NCBI GenBank assembly: GCA_964384625.1
Contig: CAYLNH010000127.1
Span: forward strand, 1-19,026
DNA: 19,026 bases
Source of the DNA: CAYLNH01 sp964384625
GTDB taxonomy: Bacteria > Verrucomicrobiota > Lentisphaeria > JABSQK01
Direction of reading: 5' to 3'
Made by a program: the position numbers and the translations under genes. Numbering within the stretch: position 1 is the stretch's first letter; each line of letters begins with the position of its first letter. The notes below the pieces were generated by a model. It was not told the origin of the DNA, did not search any database, and saw only the letters and a program-made list of their open reading frames with translations. Shown piece after piece: positions 1 to 7,487 of this stretch.

Positions 1-811
1 GCTGATATTCGGCGGCCGCGGCACCGGCTCACACTTTGCAAAGTGTGAGTCGACCTCCGGTTTGGGAAGATTGCGTAACAGGTGGACCACCGACCGGCTC
101 GTACTTTCCAACGTGTGAGTCGACCCGCGGTGTCGATTGTGGATGTTCGGCGGTTGGGGCACCGACTCACACTTTGCAAAGTGTGAGCCGACCCCCGGCT
201 TGGATGGATTACGTCACAAACGGATCGCCGACTGGCTTACGCTTCCCAAAGCGCAGCTCGGCTCGGGCCTGAGTTGGCAACGTCGACTGGACAAGAGACC
301 AGCCAATGCTTTCCAACGTGTGAGTCGACCCGCGGTGTCGATTGCTGATATTCGGCGGCCGCGGCACCGGCTCACACTTTGCAAAGTGTGAGTCGATCTC
401 CGGCTTGGGGGAATGGTGCGGCAGGCGGACCACCGACCGACTCGTATTTTCCACCGCGTGAGTCGACCCGCGGTGTCGATTGCTGATATTCGGCGGCCGC
501 GGCACCGGCTCACACTTTGCAAAGTGTGAGTCGACCTCCGGTTTGGGAAGATTGCGTAACAGGTGGACCACCGACCGGCTCGTACTTTCCAACGTGTGAG
601 TCGACCCGCGGTGTCGATTGTGGATGTTCGGCGGCTGCGGTGCCGGCTCACACTTTGCAAAGTGTGAGTCGACCTCCGGCCTGGGGGAATGGTATAACAG
701 GTGGACCGCCGATCGGCTCGTGCTTTCTAACGTGTGGGTCGGCTTCGGGCCCGCGATGGCGACGTCGGTTGGTAGAAGACCGGCTCACACTTTGGGAAGT
801 GTGAGCCGGTC
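1..811. repeat. Tandem array of 12 palindromic elements with ~69-bp periodicity
   Basis: Twelve 22-bp elements start at 28, 98, 166, 236, 303, 371, 441, 509, 579, 647, 717 and 784, giving spacings of 67-70 bp. Five (28, 166, 371, 509, 647) are the same perfect palindrome, CTCACACTTTG joined to its reverse complement. Alternating with them are degenerate copies of the type CTCGTACTTTCC...GTGTGAG (98, 303, 441, 579, 717). The copies at 236 and 784 diverge further. Spacers fall into three classes: 48 bp (TCGACCTCCGG...), 46 bp (TCGACCCGCGGTGTCGATT...) and 45 bp (258-302 and 739-783). The higher-order unit is therefore about 138 bp, and bases 1-165 nearly repeat 482-646. The array is cut by the left window edge. 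I see no protein signal in it. Its function is unknown; it could be a protein-binding array, a source of structured RNA, or a mobile palindromic repeat that expanded by unequal exchange. Confidence 0.93.
778..811. repeat. Long perfect hairpin closing the palindrome array
   Basis: The last array element is extended into a 34-bp inverted repeat with 15-bp perfect arms (GACCGGCTCACACTT and its complement) around a TGGG loop. Other copies have 11-bp arms. No T-run follows on either strand, so it is not a standard intrinsic terminator. It marks the right boundary of the array; the similarity to the other units ends here. Confidence 0.8.
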
Positions 812-948
812 TGAGTAATTCACATACCTTCTGCTGCGAGCCGTCATTGCCCGCAATCTTATTCCGTGACCACGTTGTCCCGTGGAACAAACCGACGGCT
901 CTTCCGCCACGGCGGACAGGCAGCGACGAAGTGTATGAATGACCCAAA

Positions 949-1647
949 CTAGAACATGAAGCGCAAGCCGGCGGAGATGCGTTCGGATGTCATCTCGACT
1001 TCAATCGGCTCGCTTAACGGCGTCGGCGCTCCAGGAAACGCCGTCCCGGATTCCGCCACCCCGGCATCGATCCAGCTATAGGACACGTCGATCACCAGAT
1101 TGGCACTCAACTTCAGTCCGACGCCGATGGTGAAGCGCCAGGTCAGGTCGGAGTTTTCCCCGCCTTCCGTATCGAAGGTACTGGTAGAAATATCGATATC
1201 TTCCATATCGTGCCAGGCATAACCGATCCCGAAGCCGACATAGGGACGCAGCCATTCCGGGGTAATTCCCAGGCTGGCCAACTCCCAATTGAAGTCGACC
1301 ATAATCAACGTGCTGTCAATGTCCGTCTCGGCCGGCACGACCGGGTAGCCGCTGGGGCCGAAGCCCAGATCATAGGAACTGCTGTTCTGGCCGTAAGAAA
1401 CCTCGGTCCGCAGGAAGTTGAACACGGTGGCGCCGACGCCCAGTTCGTATCCCGTCGAGTCCGCTTCCTCAAAATCGTACTCGAATGACGATCCCGCGAT
1501 CAACGTGTCGTCGGAACTCTCCGTCGTTCTGGTGCTGTTGACGCCGACCTTGACGTAGATCTCCTTGAGCAGTCGATCCTGGGCCGCGACAATGCCTGCA
1601 GCAAGCAGCAGGGCAACGGTAAGCAGCAGTTGACAGTTCCTTTTCAT
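949..1647 (-). CDS. Outer-membrane beta-barrel protein
   Basis: A 232-residue protein with a clear Sec signal peptide (MKRNCQLLLTVALLLAAGIVAAQ, cleavage near residue 23). The rest is alternating beta-strand sequence rich in Gly, Ser and aromatics, such as GYELGVGATVFNFLRTEVSYG, LRPYVGFGIGYAWHDM and ISAGLRFMF, ending in Phe as expected for BAM-assembled barrels. It resembles the small 8-stranded OmpA/OmpW-like barrel families (inference, no search run). The reading frame stays open upstream to 1851. I chose the ATG at 1647 because GGAGG (1654-1658) lies 6 nt upstream and the signal peptide starts there. The downstream non-coding stretch to 812 contains inverted repeats (839-846 with 893-900; 903-908 with 911-916) but no convincing U-tract terminator. 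Its role is probably structural or small-molecule passage, with no substrate indicated. Confidence 0.85.
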   Translation of the reverse strand: MKRNCQLLLTVALLLAAGIVAAQDRLLKEIYVKVGVNSTRTTESSDDTLIAGSSFEYDFEEADSTGYELGVGATVFNFLRTEVSYGQNSSSYDLGFGPSGYPVVPAETDIDSTLIMVDFNWELASLGITPEWLRPYVGFGIGYAWHDMEDIDISTSTFDTEGGENSDLTWRFTIGVGLKLSANLVIDVSYSWIDAGVAESGTAFPGAPTPLSEPIEVEMTSERISAGLRFMF

Positions 1648-1722
1648 TTGCATCCTCCATTGGATCTGTGTGTTTGTTCTCTTCGCCCAACCCGTGCGTC
1701 GCAACGACCACAGGATCCCGGT

Positions 1723-1751
1723 ATAATAGCCTGTGCACCGCCGATGAAAAC
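1723..1751 (-). promoter_or_regulatory. Candidate promoter of the beta-barrel gene
   Basis: On the minus strand a TATTAT hexamer (1728-1723) lies about 75 nt upstream of the chosen ATG. The region 17 bp further upstream is only weakly -35 like (GTTTTC/TTTTCA). It falls in the 200-bp gap between the regulator stop and the barrel start. The motif match is weak support. Confidence 0.3.
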
Positions 1752-1847
1752 CCCGAAGTCGAGATTTGCCGGCGACGCAATTCGCGGCGTTCAACTGCGG
1801 GTTCGCCGGCACTCCGGCTTTCCTGCTTCGCCTGCGGCGCCGACCGG

Positions 1848-2693
1848 TCAACGCCGAAAACTGCCCGGGGGGATTCCCATCGCCGACTTGAACTGTGCCG
1901 AGAAGGCATAGACCGACGGATACCCTAAGGCAGCGGCGATCTGCTGCAGCGAGAGATGGCCTTCCGTCAGCATGGCACAGGCGGCGTCGATGCGGCTGCG
2001 AATGCGATACTGACCCGGCGTCATCTTCATCTGCTGCTGGAAGACCTTGCGGAAGCGTTCATAGGAGATCCCGAGACCGCCGCACACCTCGGGCAACGGC
2101 GTTCTTGCCGCCGGCTCGGCCGCCAGGCGCATGCAGGCTTCGGCGATCAAATCCCGGTACGGATCGGGGCTCGCGGCGCGGTGGTGGCGGGCGTAGACAT
2201 CGGAGATCAGCAACTGGGCTTCGATCAGCACCCGCGGCAGTTCGCGCTCGAGCGCACCGGCCAGCCGCCGCAGCAACCGGTCGAAATCGCCGGCGATCGT
2301 CTGGCTCAAGCCCGGATGCAGCACCGGCACATCCGGCAGAATCAGGCCGTACGGCACCAGGCTCTCCTGCAGGGTGGTGCCGATCGCCAGGAAGCATTCG
2401 GCCCAGTTGCTGTCCGGGGCAAGCTTCAGCGTGTGCTGCCGCGCCGGCACCCGCTGAAAGGCGTCCCCGGCAGCCAGCGGGTACTCCCGGCCGCGGTCAT
2501 CGATCAGTACCCCCTTGCCGCGAAGCACATACACCAGGGAATAGTGCAGCGCGTAGTAATTGCGCTGGTCGAAGGTCACCCCCGGTTTCAGCATGAAACC
2601 GCAACCGATCAGATCGTCCGTCCGCACGCCGGACAGATTCCGGTAGTGCGTCCGCTGCCGGAAGTACTTCGCTGGCAGCCCGGTCGTGGGCAT
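1848..2693 (-). CDS. AraC/XylS-family transcriptional regulator
   Basis: A 281-residue protein with the two-domain layout of sugar-responsive AraC regulators. Residues about 30-115 form a cupin-like sensor domain (LHYSLVYVLRGKGVLIDDRGREYPLAAGDAFQRVPARQHTL). Residues about 195-281 form the double helix-turn-helix DNA-binding domain, with LPEVCGGLGISYERFRKVFQQQMKMTPGQYRIRSRI as the first HTH and LSLQQIAAALGYPSVYAFSAQFKSAMGIPPGSFRR as the second; the latter matches the family signature. GGGGAG (2699-2704) sits 5 nt upstream of the ATG. The gene is divergent from the beta-galactosidase across a 193-bp AT-rich region containing repeated GACCAAATC motifs. The simplest inference is that it binds there and activates the beta-galactosidase in response to a galactoside or a breakdown product. 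The effector cannot be read from sequence. Confidence 0.93.
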   Translation of the reverse strand: MPTTGLPAKYFRQRTHYRNLSGVRTDDLIGCGFMLKPGVTFDQRNYYALHYSLVYVLRGKGVLIDDRGREYPLAAGDAFQRVPARQHTLKLAPDSNWAECFLAIGTTLQESLVPYGLILPDVPVLHPGLSQTIAGDFDRLLRRLAGALERELPRVLIEAQLLISDVYARHHRAASPDPYRDLIAEACMRLAAEPAARTPLPEVCGGLGISYERFRKVFQQQMKMTPGQYRIRSRIDAACAMLTEGHLSLQQIAAALGYPSVYAFSAQFKSAMGIPPGSFRR

Positions 2694-2753
2694 GAGCGCT
2701 CCCCGCGTTGAAGGAATCGGACAGATCGGACGGATCAGTCAGATTCCGGATGC

Positions 2754-2851
2754 GACCAAATCATATATTATTTTGACCAAATCCTGCATTTTTCAAGTAC
2801 AAAATACGACTAACTTCAAGGACTGGTGCAACCAAATCAAGTACTTATAAC
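2754..2851 (+). promoter_or_regulatory. Candidate AraC-type operator and beta-galactosidase promoter
   Basis: GACCAAATC occurs at 2754-2762 and again at 2775-2783, exactly 21 bp apart, or two helical turns on the same face, as in AraC-family direct half-sites. A third copy, ACCAAATC, lies at 2831-2838. A second motif, TCAAGTAC, occurs at 2793-2800 and 2837-2844. A -10-like TATAAC at 2846-2851 follows directly after the third copy, and there is no good -35, which fits an activator-dependent promoter. The region is much more AT-rich than its surroundings. Assignment to the divergent regulator rests on position and spacing. Confidence 0.55.
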
Positions 2852-2886
2852 CAGCGCGTCAGCGCGATTGAACCACAGGACGCCCC

Positions 2887-5800
2887 ATGGCTACGACCAA
2901 ACGCAACGACTGGGAAAACCATCACCTGCCGCATATCAACCGGCTGGCGCCGCAAACCTATTTCGTGCCGTATCCGGATGAGACGGCCGCGTTGACGCTG
3001 GAGCGCGGGAATTCCGGCCGCTTCCAACTGCTGAACGGGGAGTGGAAGTTCTGCCACGTCAATACTGTTGCCGAAGCGCCCGCCGGCTTCGAGCAACCGG
3101 ACTACGACGTCGGCGACTGGGACGCCATCCACGTGCCGTGGAGCTGGCAGTGTCTGGGGTACGACTTTCCGCATTACACCAACTGCCCCTATCCCTTCCC
3201 CTGTGATCCGCCGCGCGTGCCGACCGAGAACCCGACCGGATCCTATCGCCGCACCTTCCACATTTGTGACGACTGGCAAGGGCAGCAGCTCAAGCTTCAT
3301 TTTGAAGGCGTCGACTCCGCGTTCTACTGCTGGGTCAACGGCAAATTCGTCGGCTTCAGCAAAGGCAGTCGGGTGCCGGCCGCGTTTGACATCACCGCCT
3401 GTGCGAAGCCCGGTGAGAACGTGGTTGCCGTCCGCGTCTTCCGCTGGTCCGACGGCTCCTATCTGGAAGACCAGGACATGTGGTGGCTCAGCGGCATCTT
3501 CCGCGATGTCTGGGTTGTGGCAACGCCGAAGACGTCGATCCGCGACATCAAGATCGTCACCGATCTCGATGCCAGGTATCAGGACGCCGAACTGGAAGTC
3601 ACTGCCACCATCGCCAACGACGGCGGGACCACGGCCAAAGGACTGCAGGTCGGGATCAAATTGCTCGACGCCCTGGGGCGAACCGTGTTCACCAAAAGCG
3701 ACAGCGGCAAAATCAACGTCGGCGCCGGCAAGGAAGTCGACACGATCCTCACCCGCAAGATCAAGGACCCGGCCAAATGGACGGCCGAGACGCCGAATCT
3801 GTATACGCTGTTGGTGACCCTGTCGGCTGCCGGCGGCAAGGTTCTGGAGGTCGTGCCGCAACGCATCGGTTTCCGCAAGATCGAGCGCCGGGGCTGTACG
3901 TTCACGGTCAACGGCGTCGCGGTGAAATTCAAGGGTGCCAACCGCCATGATCACCATCCGGATACCGGCAAGGCCGTGTCGTTCGACGCCATGCTGCAGG
4001 ATGTGCTGCTGATGAAGTCTCACAATCTGAATGCGGTTCGGACGTCGCACTACCCGAATGATTGCCGGTTCTACGATCTCTGCGATGAGTACGGTCTGTA
4101 CGTTATCGACGAAGCCGACCTCGAGACGCACGGCTGCGGTTCGATCGGCAACATCAACCTGATCAGCGACGACCCGGAGTGGGAGACGGTCTATGTCGAC
4201 CGCATGGTCCGCATGGTGGAGCGCGATAAGAACCATCCGTCGATCATCATGTGGTCGCTGGGTAACGAAGCCGGATTCGGCTGCAATCACCATGCCATGG
4301 CGGCCGCCGCCCGCGCCATCGACCCGACGCGCCTGATCCATTATGAAGGCGCCACCGGCTGGGGCAATAAACACAAAGATGCCGGCGACGAACTGCCGGT
4401 CGACGTGGTCAGCCGGATGTATGCCGGCGTCGACGAAGTCGAGAACTACGGCAAAGACAAGGACGCCGAGATGGCGTTCATCCAGTGCGAATACGCCCAC
4501 GCCATGGGCAACGGCCCCGGCGGCCTGACCGAATACTGGGAGTTGTTCTACAAATACGACCGCTGCCAGGGCGGCTGCGTCTGGGACTGGATCGATCAGG
4601 GCCTGCGCCAGTGGACGGCCGACGGCGAGGACTACTTCGCCTACGGCGGGGACTTCGGCGACTTCCCGAACGACGCCCAGTTCCTGATCAACGGCCTGAT
4701 CTTCCCCGACCGCACACCGAGCCCGGGACTGATCGAATACAAGAAGGTCCTCGAACCCGTCCAGACCGAAGCCGTCGATCTCAAGACCGGCCGGGTCAAG
4801 CTGATCAACCGGAACGATTACCGGGCACTGGATTACCTGACCATGTCCTGGCAGGTGAAGGCCGACGGCAAGGTCCTCCAGCAGGGGGTCATGCCGACGC
4901 CGCGCGTCAAGGCGCGCAGCACCGGCACGGTTACAATTCCGTATGACAAACCGGTCGGCCGGCCCGGCACTGAATACTGGCTGCACATCTCCTACACGCT
5001 CAGCGCCGGCGAAAACTGGGCCGACGCCGGGTTCGAAGTGGCCTGGGCCCAGTTCAAGCTGCCGGTTCGCACCCCGAAAGCCGCCGCCTTTACGACCGCC
5101 GCTATGCCGCCGGTAGCGCATCAGGATCGCGACAACACCATCGTCGTCACCGGCGCCGACTTTGAGCTGGTCTTCGACAAGATCCGCGGCCGCATCGCCG
5201 CCTGGCGCCATGAAGACCTGCCGGTGATAGAAGTCGGGCCGCGTCTGAATCTCTGGCGGGCCTGCACCGATAACGACAAACACGTCATGAAGGATTGGCA
5301 CAGCAAAGGACTGAACGTCCTCACCCACCGCACCGACATGGTAACGGCAAAAGCGCGCGGCGGCAGCGCCGTGCAGATTCAGGTGCAGGCACGCCTCGCG
5401 CCGCCGATCCAGCCGCAGGCGTTCAGCTGCAATTACACGTACACCATCTACGGCAGCGGCGATGTTGTGCTGACGACCCACGTTGTGCCGCAGGGCGAGT
5501 GGTGCTCAACGCTGCCGCGCGTCGGTCTGCTGCTCAGCGTCCCCGGCAACCTGGACCAGGTCGAGTGGTACGGTCGCGGCCCCGGCGAGTCGTACCGCGA
5601 CACCAAACAGGCGGGCCGCGTCGACGTCTTCACTGCGGCGGTAGAAGACCTCTACACGCCCTATGTCTTCCCGCAGGAACACGGCAACCGCACAGATGTG
5701 CGTTGGGTCGCCTTGACCAACATGCGCGGCATGGGCCTCTTGGCCGTCGGCGACCCGCTGCTGAATTTCAGCGCGTCCCGCTATACCATCGACAATCTGC

Positions 5801-6015
5801 ACGAAGCAAAACACACCTGCGATCTGGTGCCGACGCCGGACATCCAGCTCATCCTCGACCACGAGCACATGGGCATCGGTTCCGGCAGCTGCGGGCCGCA
5901 GACCTTGCCGCAGCACCAACTCAAGTGCGGCGAGTTCGACTTCACCTTTCGATTAAAACCGTTCTCCGCCGACGCGGTCGCGCCCGCCGCCCTCGCCAAG
6001 CAAGTGCCGGCCTGA
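2887..6015 (+). CDS. lacZ: Beta-galactosidase, glycoside hydrolase family 2 (LacZ type)
   Basis: A 1042-residue protein, close in length to E. coli LacZ. It hydrolyses terminal beta-D-galactose, with lactose or plant or host galactosides as likely substrates. Domain order is the sugar-binding jelly-roll (about 40-215, with FEGVDSAFYCWVNGKFVGFSKGSRVPAAFDIT), an Ig-like domain (about 217-330), the TIM barrel (about 332-620), and the Ig-like and C-terminal Bgal small-chain domains (about 740-1030). The acid/base Glu is in MWSLGNEAG (E461) and the nucleophile in IQCEYAHAMGN (E535). There is no signal peptide, so it is cytoplasmic and needs imported substrate. AGGA (2877-2880) lies 6 nt upstream of the ATG. 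It is divergent from the AraC-type regulator, its likely activator. The next gene, ferritin, is convergent on the other strand. A long antisense frame (2845-5481) is a composition shadow of this gene. Confidence 0.97.
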   Translation: MATTKRNDWENHHLPHINRLAPQTYFVPYPDETAALTLERGNSGRFQLLNGEWKFCHVNTVAEAPAGFEQPDYDVGDWDAIHVPWSWQCLGYDFPHYTNCPYPFPCDPPRVPTENPTGSYRRTFHICDDWQGQQLKLHFEGVDSAFYCWVNGKFVGFSKGSRVPAAFDITACAKPGENVVAVRVFRWSDGSYLEDQDMWWLSGIFRDVWVVATPKTSIRDIKIVTDLDARYQDAELEVTATIANDGGTTAKGLQVGIKLLDALGRTVFTKSDSGKINVGAGKEVDTILTRKIKDPAKWTAETPNLYTLLVTLSAAGGKVLEVVPQRIGFRKIERRGCTFTVNGVAVKFKGANRHDHHPDTGKAVSFDAMLQDVLLMKSHNLNAVRTSHYPNDCRFYDLCDEYGLYVIDEADLETHGCGSIGNINLISDDPEWETVYVDRMVRMVERDKNHPSIIMWSLGNEAGFGCNHHAMAAAARAIDPTRLIHYEGATGWGNKHKDAGDELPVDVVSRMYAGVDEVENYGKDKDAEMAFIQCEYAHAMGNGPGGLTEYWELFYKYDRCQGGCVWDWIDQGLRQWTADGEDYFAYGGDFGDFPNDAQFLINGLIFPDRTPSPGLIEYKKVLEPVQTEAVDLKTGRVKLINRNDYRALDYLTMSWQVKADGKVLQQGVMPTPRVKARSTGTVTIPYDKPVGRPGTEYWLHISYTLSAGENWADAGFEVAWAQFKLPVRTPKAAAFTTAAMPPVAHQDRDNTIVVTGADFELVFDKIRGRIAAWRHEDLPVIEVGPRLNLWRACTDNDKHVMKDWHSKGLNVLTHRTDMVTAKARGGSAVQIQVQARLAPPIQPQAFSCNYTYTIYGSGDVVLTTHVVPQGEWCSTLPRVGLLLSVPGNLDQVEWYGRGPGESYRDTKQAGRVDVFTAAVEDLYTPYVFPQEHGNRTDVRWVALTNMRGMGLLAVGDPLLNFSASRYTIDNLHEAKHTCDLVPTPDIQLILDHEHMGIGSGSCGPQTLPQHQLKCGEFDFTFRLKPFSADAVAPAALAKQVPA

Positions 6016-6159
6016 CCCCGGGCCTGCCCCGGACCAGAAACCAGACCCGGAATCAGCAGTTCCTGAGGGATCAGCCCGGGCATCCACGTTCTGCAAGAGC
6101 GTTGCCCTTGGCTCTGACAGGGCACCGAAACTCGACGAAATGCATTGGACTCAAATGCC

Positions 6160-6195
6160 AAAAAAAATCCCGGAGCCTTGTCGGCGGCTCCGGGA
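6160..6195 (-). terminator. Strong intrinsic terminator, minus strand
   Basis: A 10-bp perfect stem, TCCCGGAGCC (6168-6177) with GGCTCCGGGA (6186-6195), has an 8-nt loop and is followed on the minus strand by eight U residues (A-run at 6160-6167). It lies about 200 bp past the ferritin terminator, so it either backs that one up or ends a separate minus-strand transcript. Confidence 0.85.
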
Positions 6196-6247
6196 CTGTC
6201 GGGGTGGTGTGTCGTACACCAAATTTGTCAGGTTCGACGGCGTCTCT
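6160..6247 (-). ncRNA. Candidate small structured RNA (uncertain)
   Basis: On the minus strand this ~88-nt stretch has three consecutive stem structures. They are a 12-bp palindrome TCTCTGCAGAGA (6241-6254 area), a TGGTGT/ACACCA stem with a 5-nt loop (6205-6221), and the strong terminator (6168-6195) with its U-tail. It lies downstream of the ferritin terminator, so the terminator at its end would otherwise have no transcript. It has a sigma-54-like promoter match just upstream (6259-6274). There is no open reading frame of note. I know of no family match; this is an inference from architecture only. Confidence 0.3.
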
Positions 6248-6258
6248 GCAGAGAATGG

Positions 6259-6274
6259 AGCAGATTCAGTGCCA
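6259..6274 (-). promoter_or_regulatory. Sigma-54-like promoter match
   Basis: Reading the minus strand, the site is TGGCAC, then 5 nt (TGAAT), then CTGCT. This matches the -24/-12 consensus TGGCAC-N5-TTGCA, with the invariant GG and GC 12 bp apart. Predicted initiation is near 6247, just before the structured stretch ending in the terminator at 6160. It is a single short match found by eye, so chance is possible. Confidence 0.25.
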
Positions 6275-6361
6275 ACGACGGCCTGAGCGTAACCCCTTGC
6301 ATTCCGGGAGTCGATGCGACAATTCTGTCGGTTCAGCACTGTCGGGAATGACAGATTTGTC

Positions 6362-6400
6362 GACAAAACAAAACGGCCCGGTATCGGTTGATACCGGGCC
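6362..6400 (-). terminator. Intrinsic terminator of the ferritin gene
   Basis: A perfect 11-bp stem, GGCCCGGTATC (6375-6385) with GATACCGGGCC (6390-6400), has a 4-nt loop. On the minus strand it is followed by GTTTTGTTTTGTC. It begins 25 bp past the ferritin stop codon. Confidence 0.88.
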
Positions 6401-6425
6401 GGACAGGACAATTCTGCTGCCGCAG

Positions 6426-6941
6426 CTATTCCGCCGCCGGCGGTGTCGGCGCCGGGCGTTCGGCGAGTTCTTTATCGAGGAAGACCATGCCGGCCGGGTG
6501 GTCCTTCAGCCGGTTGATCTGGCGCAGGATGCCGTTGAAATTGGCTTCCTCTTCGACCTGCTCGGTAATGAACCACTGCAGTTCGTTCTGGACGTGGTAG
6601 CAGTTGTGTTTCTGCGCCAGCGCCTGCAGCTTATAGAACCGTTCACTCTGCGTTTCTTCATGCTTCAGACCGGCCTTGAACATGGCTTCGACGCTCTTGA
6701 ACTTGTTCTGCGGGGCGGCCAGCGGCTTCATCTCCATGGTGACTCCGGCTTCGGCGAGGAAGTCGAAGATCTTCATCATATGGAAGAGCTCTTCCTGGGC
6801 CTGGTTTTTCATCCAGTTGGCGATGCCGGGATAGTCTTCGGACTCACTCCAGGCGGCCATTGCGAGGTAGGCGTAGTACGCCTCGAGTTCGTGATTGATC
6901 TGTTGGTTGAGCAGTTCCGCCAGCGGTTTCGGGATCTTCAT
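6426..6941 (-). CDS. ftnA: Non-heme ferritin
   Basis: A 171-residue iron-storage protein of the FtnA type. It oxidises Fe(II) at a di-iron ferroxidase centre and stores Fe(III) in a 24-mer cytoplasmic shell. The ligands are visible at family positions: E18 in NHELEAYYAY, E51 and H54 in AQEELFHMM, E95 in KHEETQSERFY, and the TEQVEEE motif (E127, Q128, E131) that supplies the third iron site. The N-terminus (MKIPKPLAELLNQQINHE) is typical. The C-terminus carries a short Pro/Ala tail (ERPAPTPPAAE), slightly longer than usual. Purine-rich GGAAGGTGG lies upstream of the ATG. It is a monocistronic gene with its own terminator and candidate promoter, a normal setting for an iron and redox stress gene in an anaerobe. 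Confidence 0.96.
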   Translation of the reverse strand: MKIPKPLAELLNQQINHELEAYYAYLAMAAWSESEDYPGIANWMKNQAQEELFHMMKIFDFLAEAGVTMEMKPLAAPQNKFKSVEAMFKAGLKHEETQSERFYKLQALAQKHNCYHVQNELQWFITEQVEEEANFNGILRQINRLKDHPAGMVFLDKELAERPAPTPPAAE

Positions 6942-7005
6942 GGCAATCCACCTTCCACGGTTTGGGGTTGGGTCTGTGTCTCAGTGTAATTCCAGAGCGA
7001 CCCTA

Positions 7006-7033
7006 AGTATATGTCATCCATTCCGGGACGCAA
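7006..7033 (-). promoter_or_regulatory. Candidate ferritin promoter
   Basis: On the minus strand TTGCGT (7033-7028) and TATACT (7011-7006) are separated by 16 bp, about 65 nt upstream of the ferritin ATG. The -10 matches 5 of 6 positions and the -35 is fair. No clear Fur box was seen. Confidence 0.4.
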
Positions 7034-7079
7034 GCACGACTGTTTGTGGAAAGGATGAACTCAAAGCGGCGACGCGGGA

Positions 7080-7487
7080 TCACTCAAGCGGCCGGCCGGC
7101 CTGTGCCTGCAGGCGCCGCTCATGCCCGACGTGTCCGGCAACAGCGCCCAGACTGAGCATGCCGACGCCCCCCAGCACACTGACCAGCAGATAGACCAGC
7201 GCAGTACGGACGTGGCCGCCCGTCCACAACCGATGCAGATCCAGTTCGAAGGTGGAGAACGTGGTAAACGCCCCCAGCAGACCGACAAACAACAGGTTCT
7301 GTGCTTCGCGCGGGAGCCGGGCACTGTACGCCGCCCAGAGGAAGCCGAGGACAAACGAGCCGACAAGGTTGACGGTCAACGTGGCCCAGTGACTGCCCGC
7401 CGTCCAATGCTTGATGCCGAGGCCGATGCCGTACCGCAGCAGGGCGCCGCCGGCACCGCCGAGGGCAATCATAAGGAGGTTGCGCAT
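7080..7487 (-). CDS. crcB: Fluoride ion channel CrcB/Fluc
   Basis: A 135-residue inner-membrane protein with four hydrophobic helices. It exports toxic fluoride as a dual-topology dimer. Family motifs are present: GGAGGALLRYG (10-20), N40-x-x-G-S in VNLVGSFVLGF (pore Asn), and GAFTTFSTF (72-80) with the Phe-box residue and the Na+-site helix break. The start codon overlaps the aroE stop by one base (TGATG), and GGAGGAGAA within the aroE end is its ribosome binding site, so the two genes are translationally coupled. I looked for a fluoride riboswitch upstream of the operon and did not see the consensus. No obvious terminator follows before the ferritin promoter. Confidence 0.95.
   Translation of the reverse strand: MRNLLMIALGGAGGALLRYGIGLGIKHWTAGSHWATLTVNLVGSFVLGFLWAAYSARLPREAQNLLFVGLLGAFTTFSTFELDLHRLWTGGHVRTALVYLLVSVLGGVGMLSLGAVAGHVGHERRLQAQAGRPLE

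Larger units (their letters stand above)
6016..6425. other. Intergenic region between lacZ and ferritin
   Basis: A 410-bp stretch between convergent genes with no credible protein. Both clear terminators in it (6160-6195 and 6362-6400) point to the minus strand. I found no U-tailed hairpin for the plus-strand beta-galactosidase transcript; 6016-6130 has only imperfect GC-rich inverted repeats (GCCCGGGC, GCCC...GGGC). The part between the terminators carries the small-RNA candidate described separately. Confidence 0.7.

Noticed and set aside
1..811. CRISPR array
   Set aside because: The spacers are themselves repeats of three classes, the repeat units alternate in sequence, and no cas gene is present.
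36..818. Repeated open frames (for example 36-272, 517-804) in the palindrome array
   Set aside because: Several frames on both strands are open only because the unit is close to a multiple of three. There is no ribosome site and no protein-like composition.
2845..5481. 878-codon open frame antisense to the beta-galactosidase
   Set aside because: It overlaps lacZ fully on the other strand, has no recognisable family or ribosome site, and is explained by GC-rich codon bias in lacZ.
6228..6245. GGTTCGACGG motif reminiscent of the tmRNA 5' end
   Set aside because: No tRNA-like 3' half, tag frame or CCA end follows within a plausible distance.
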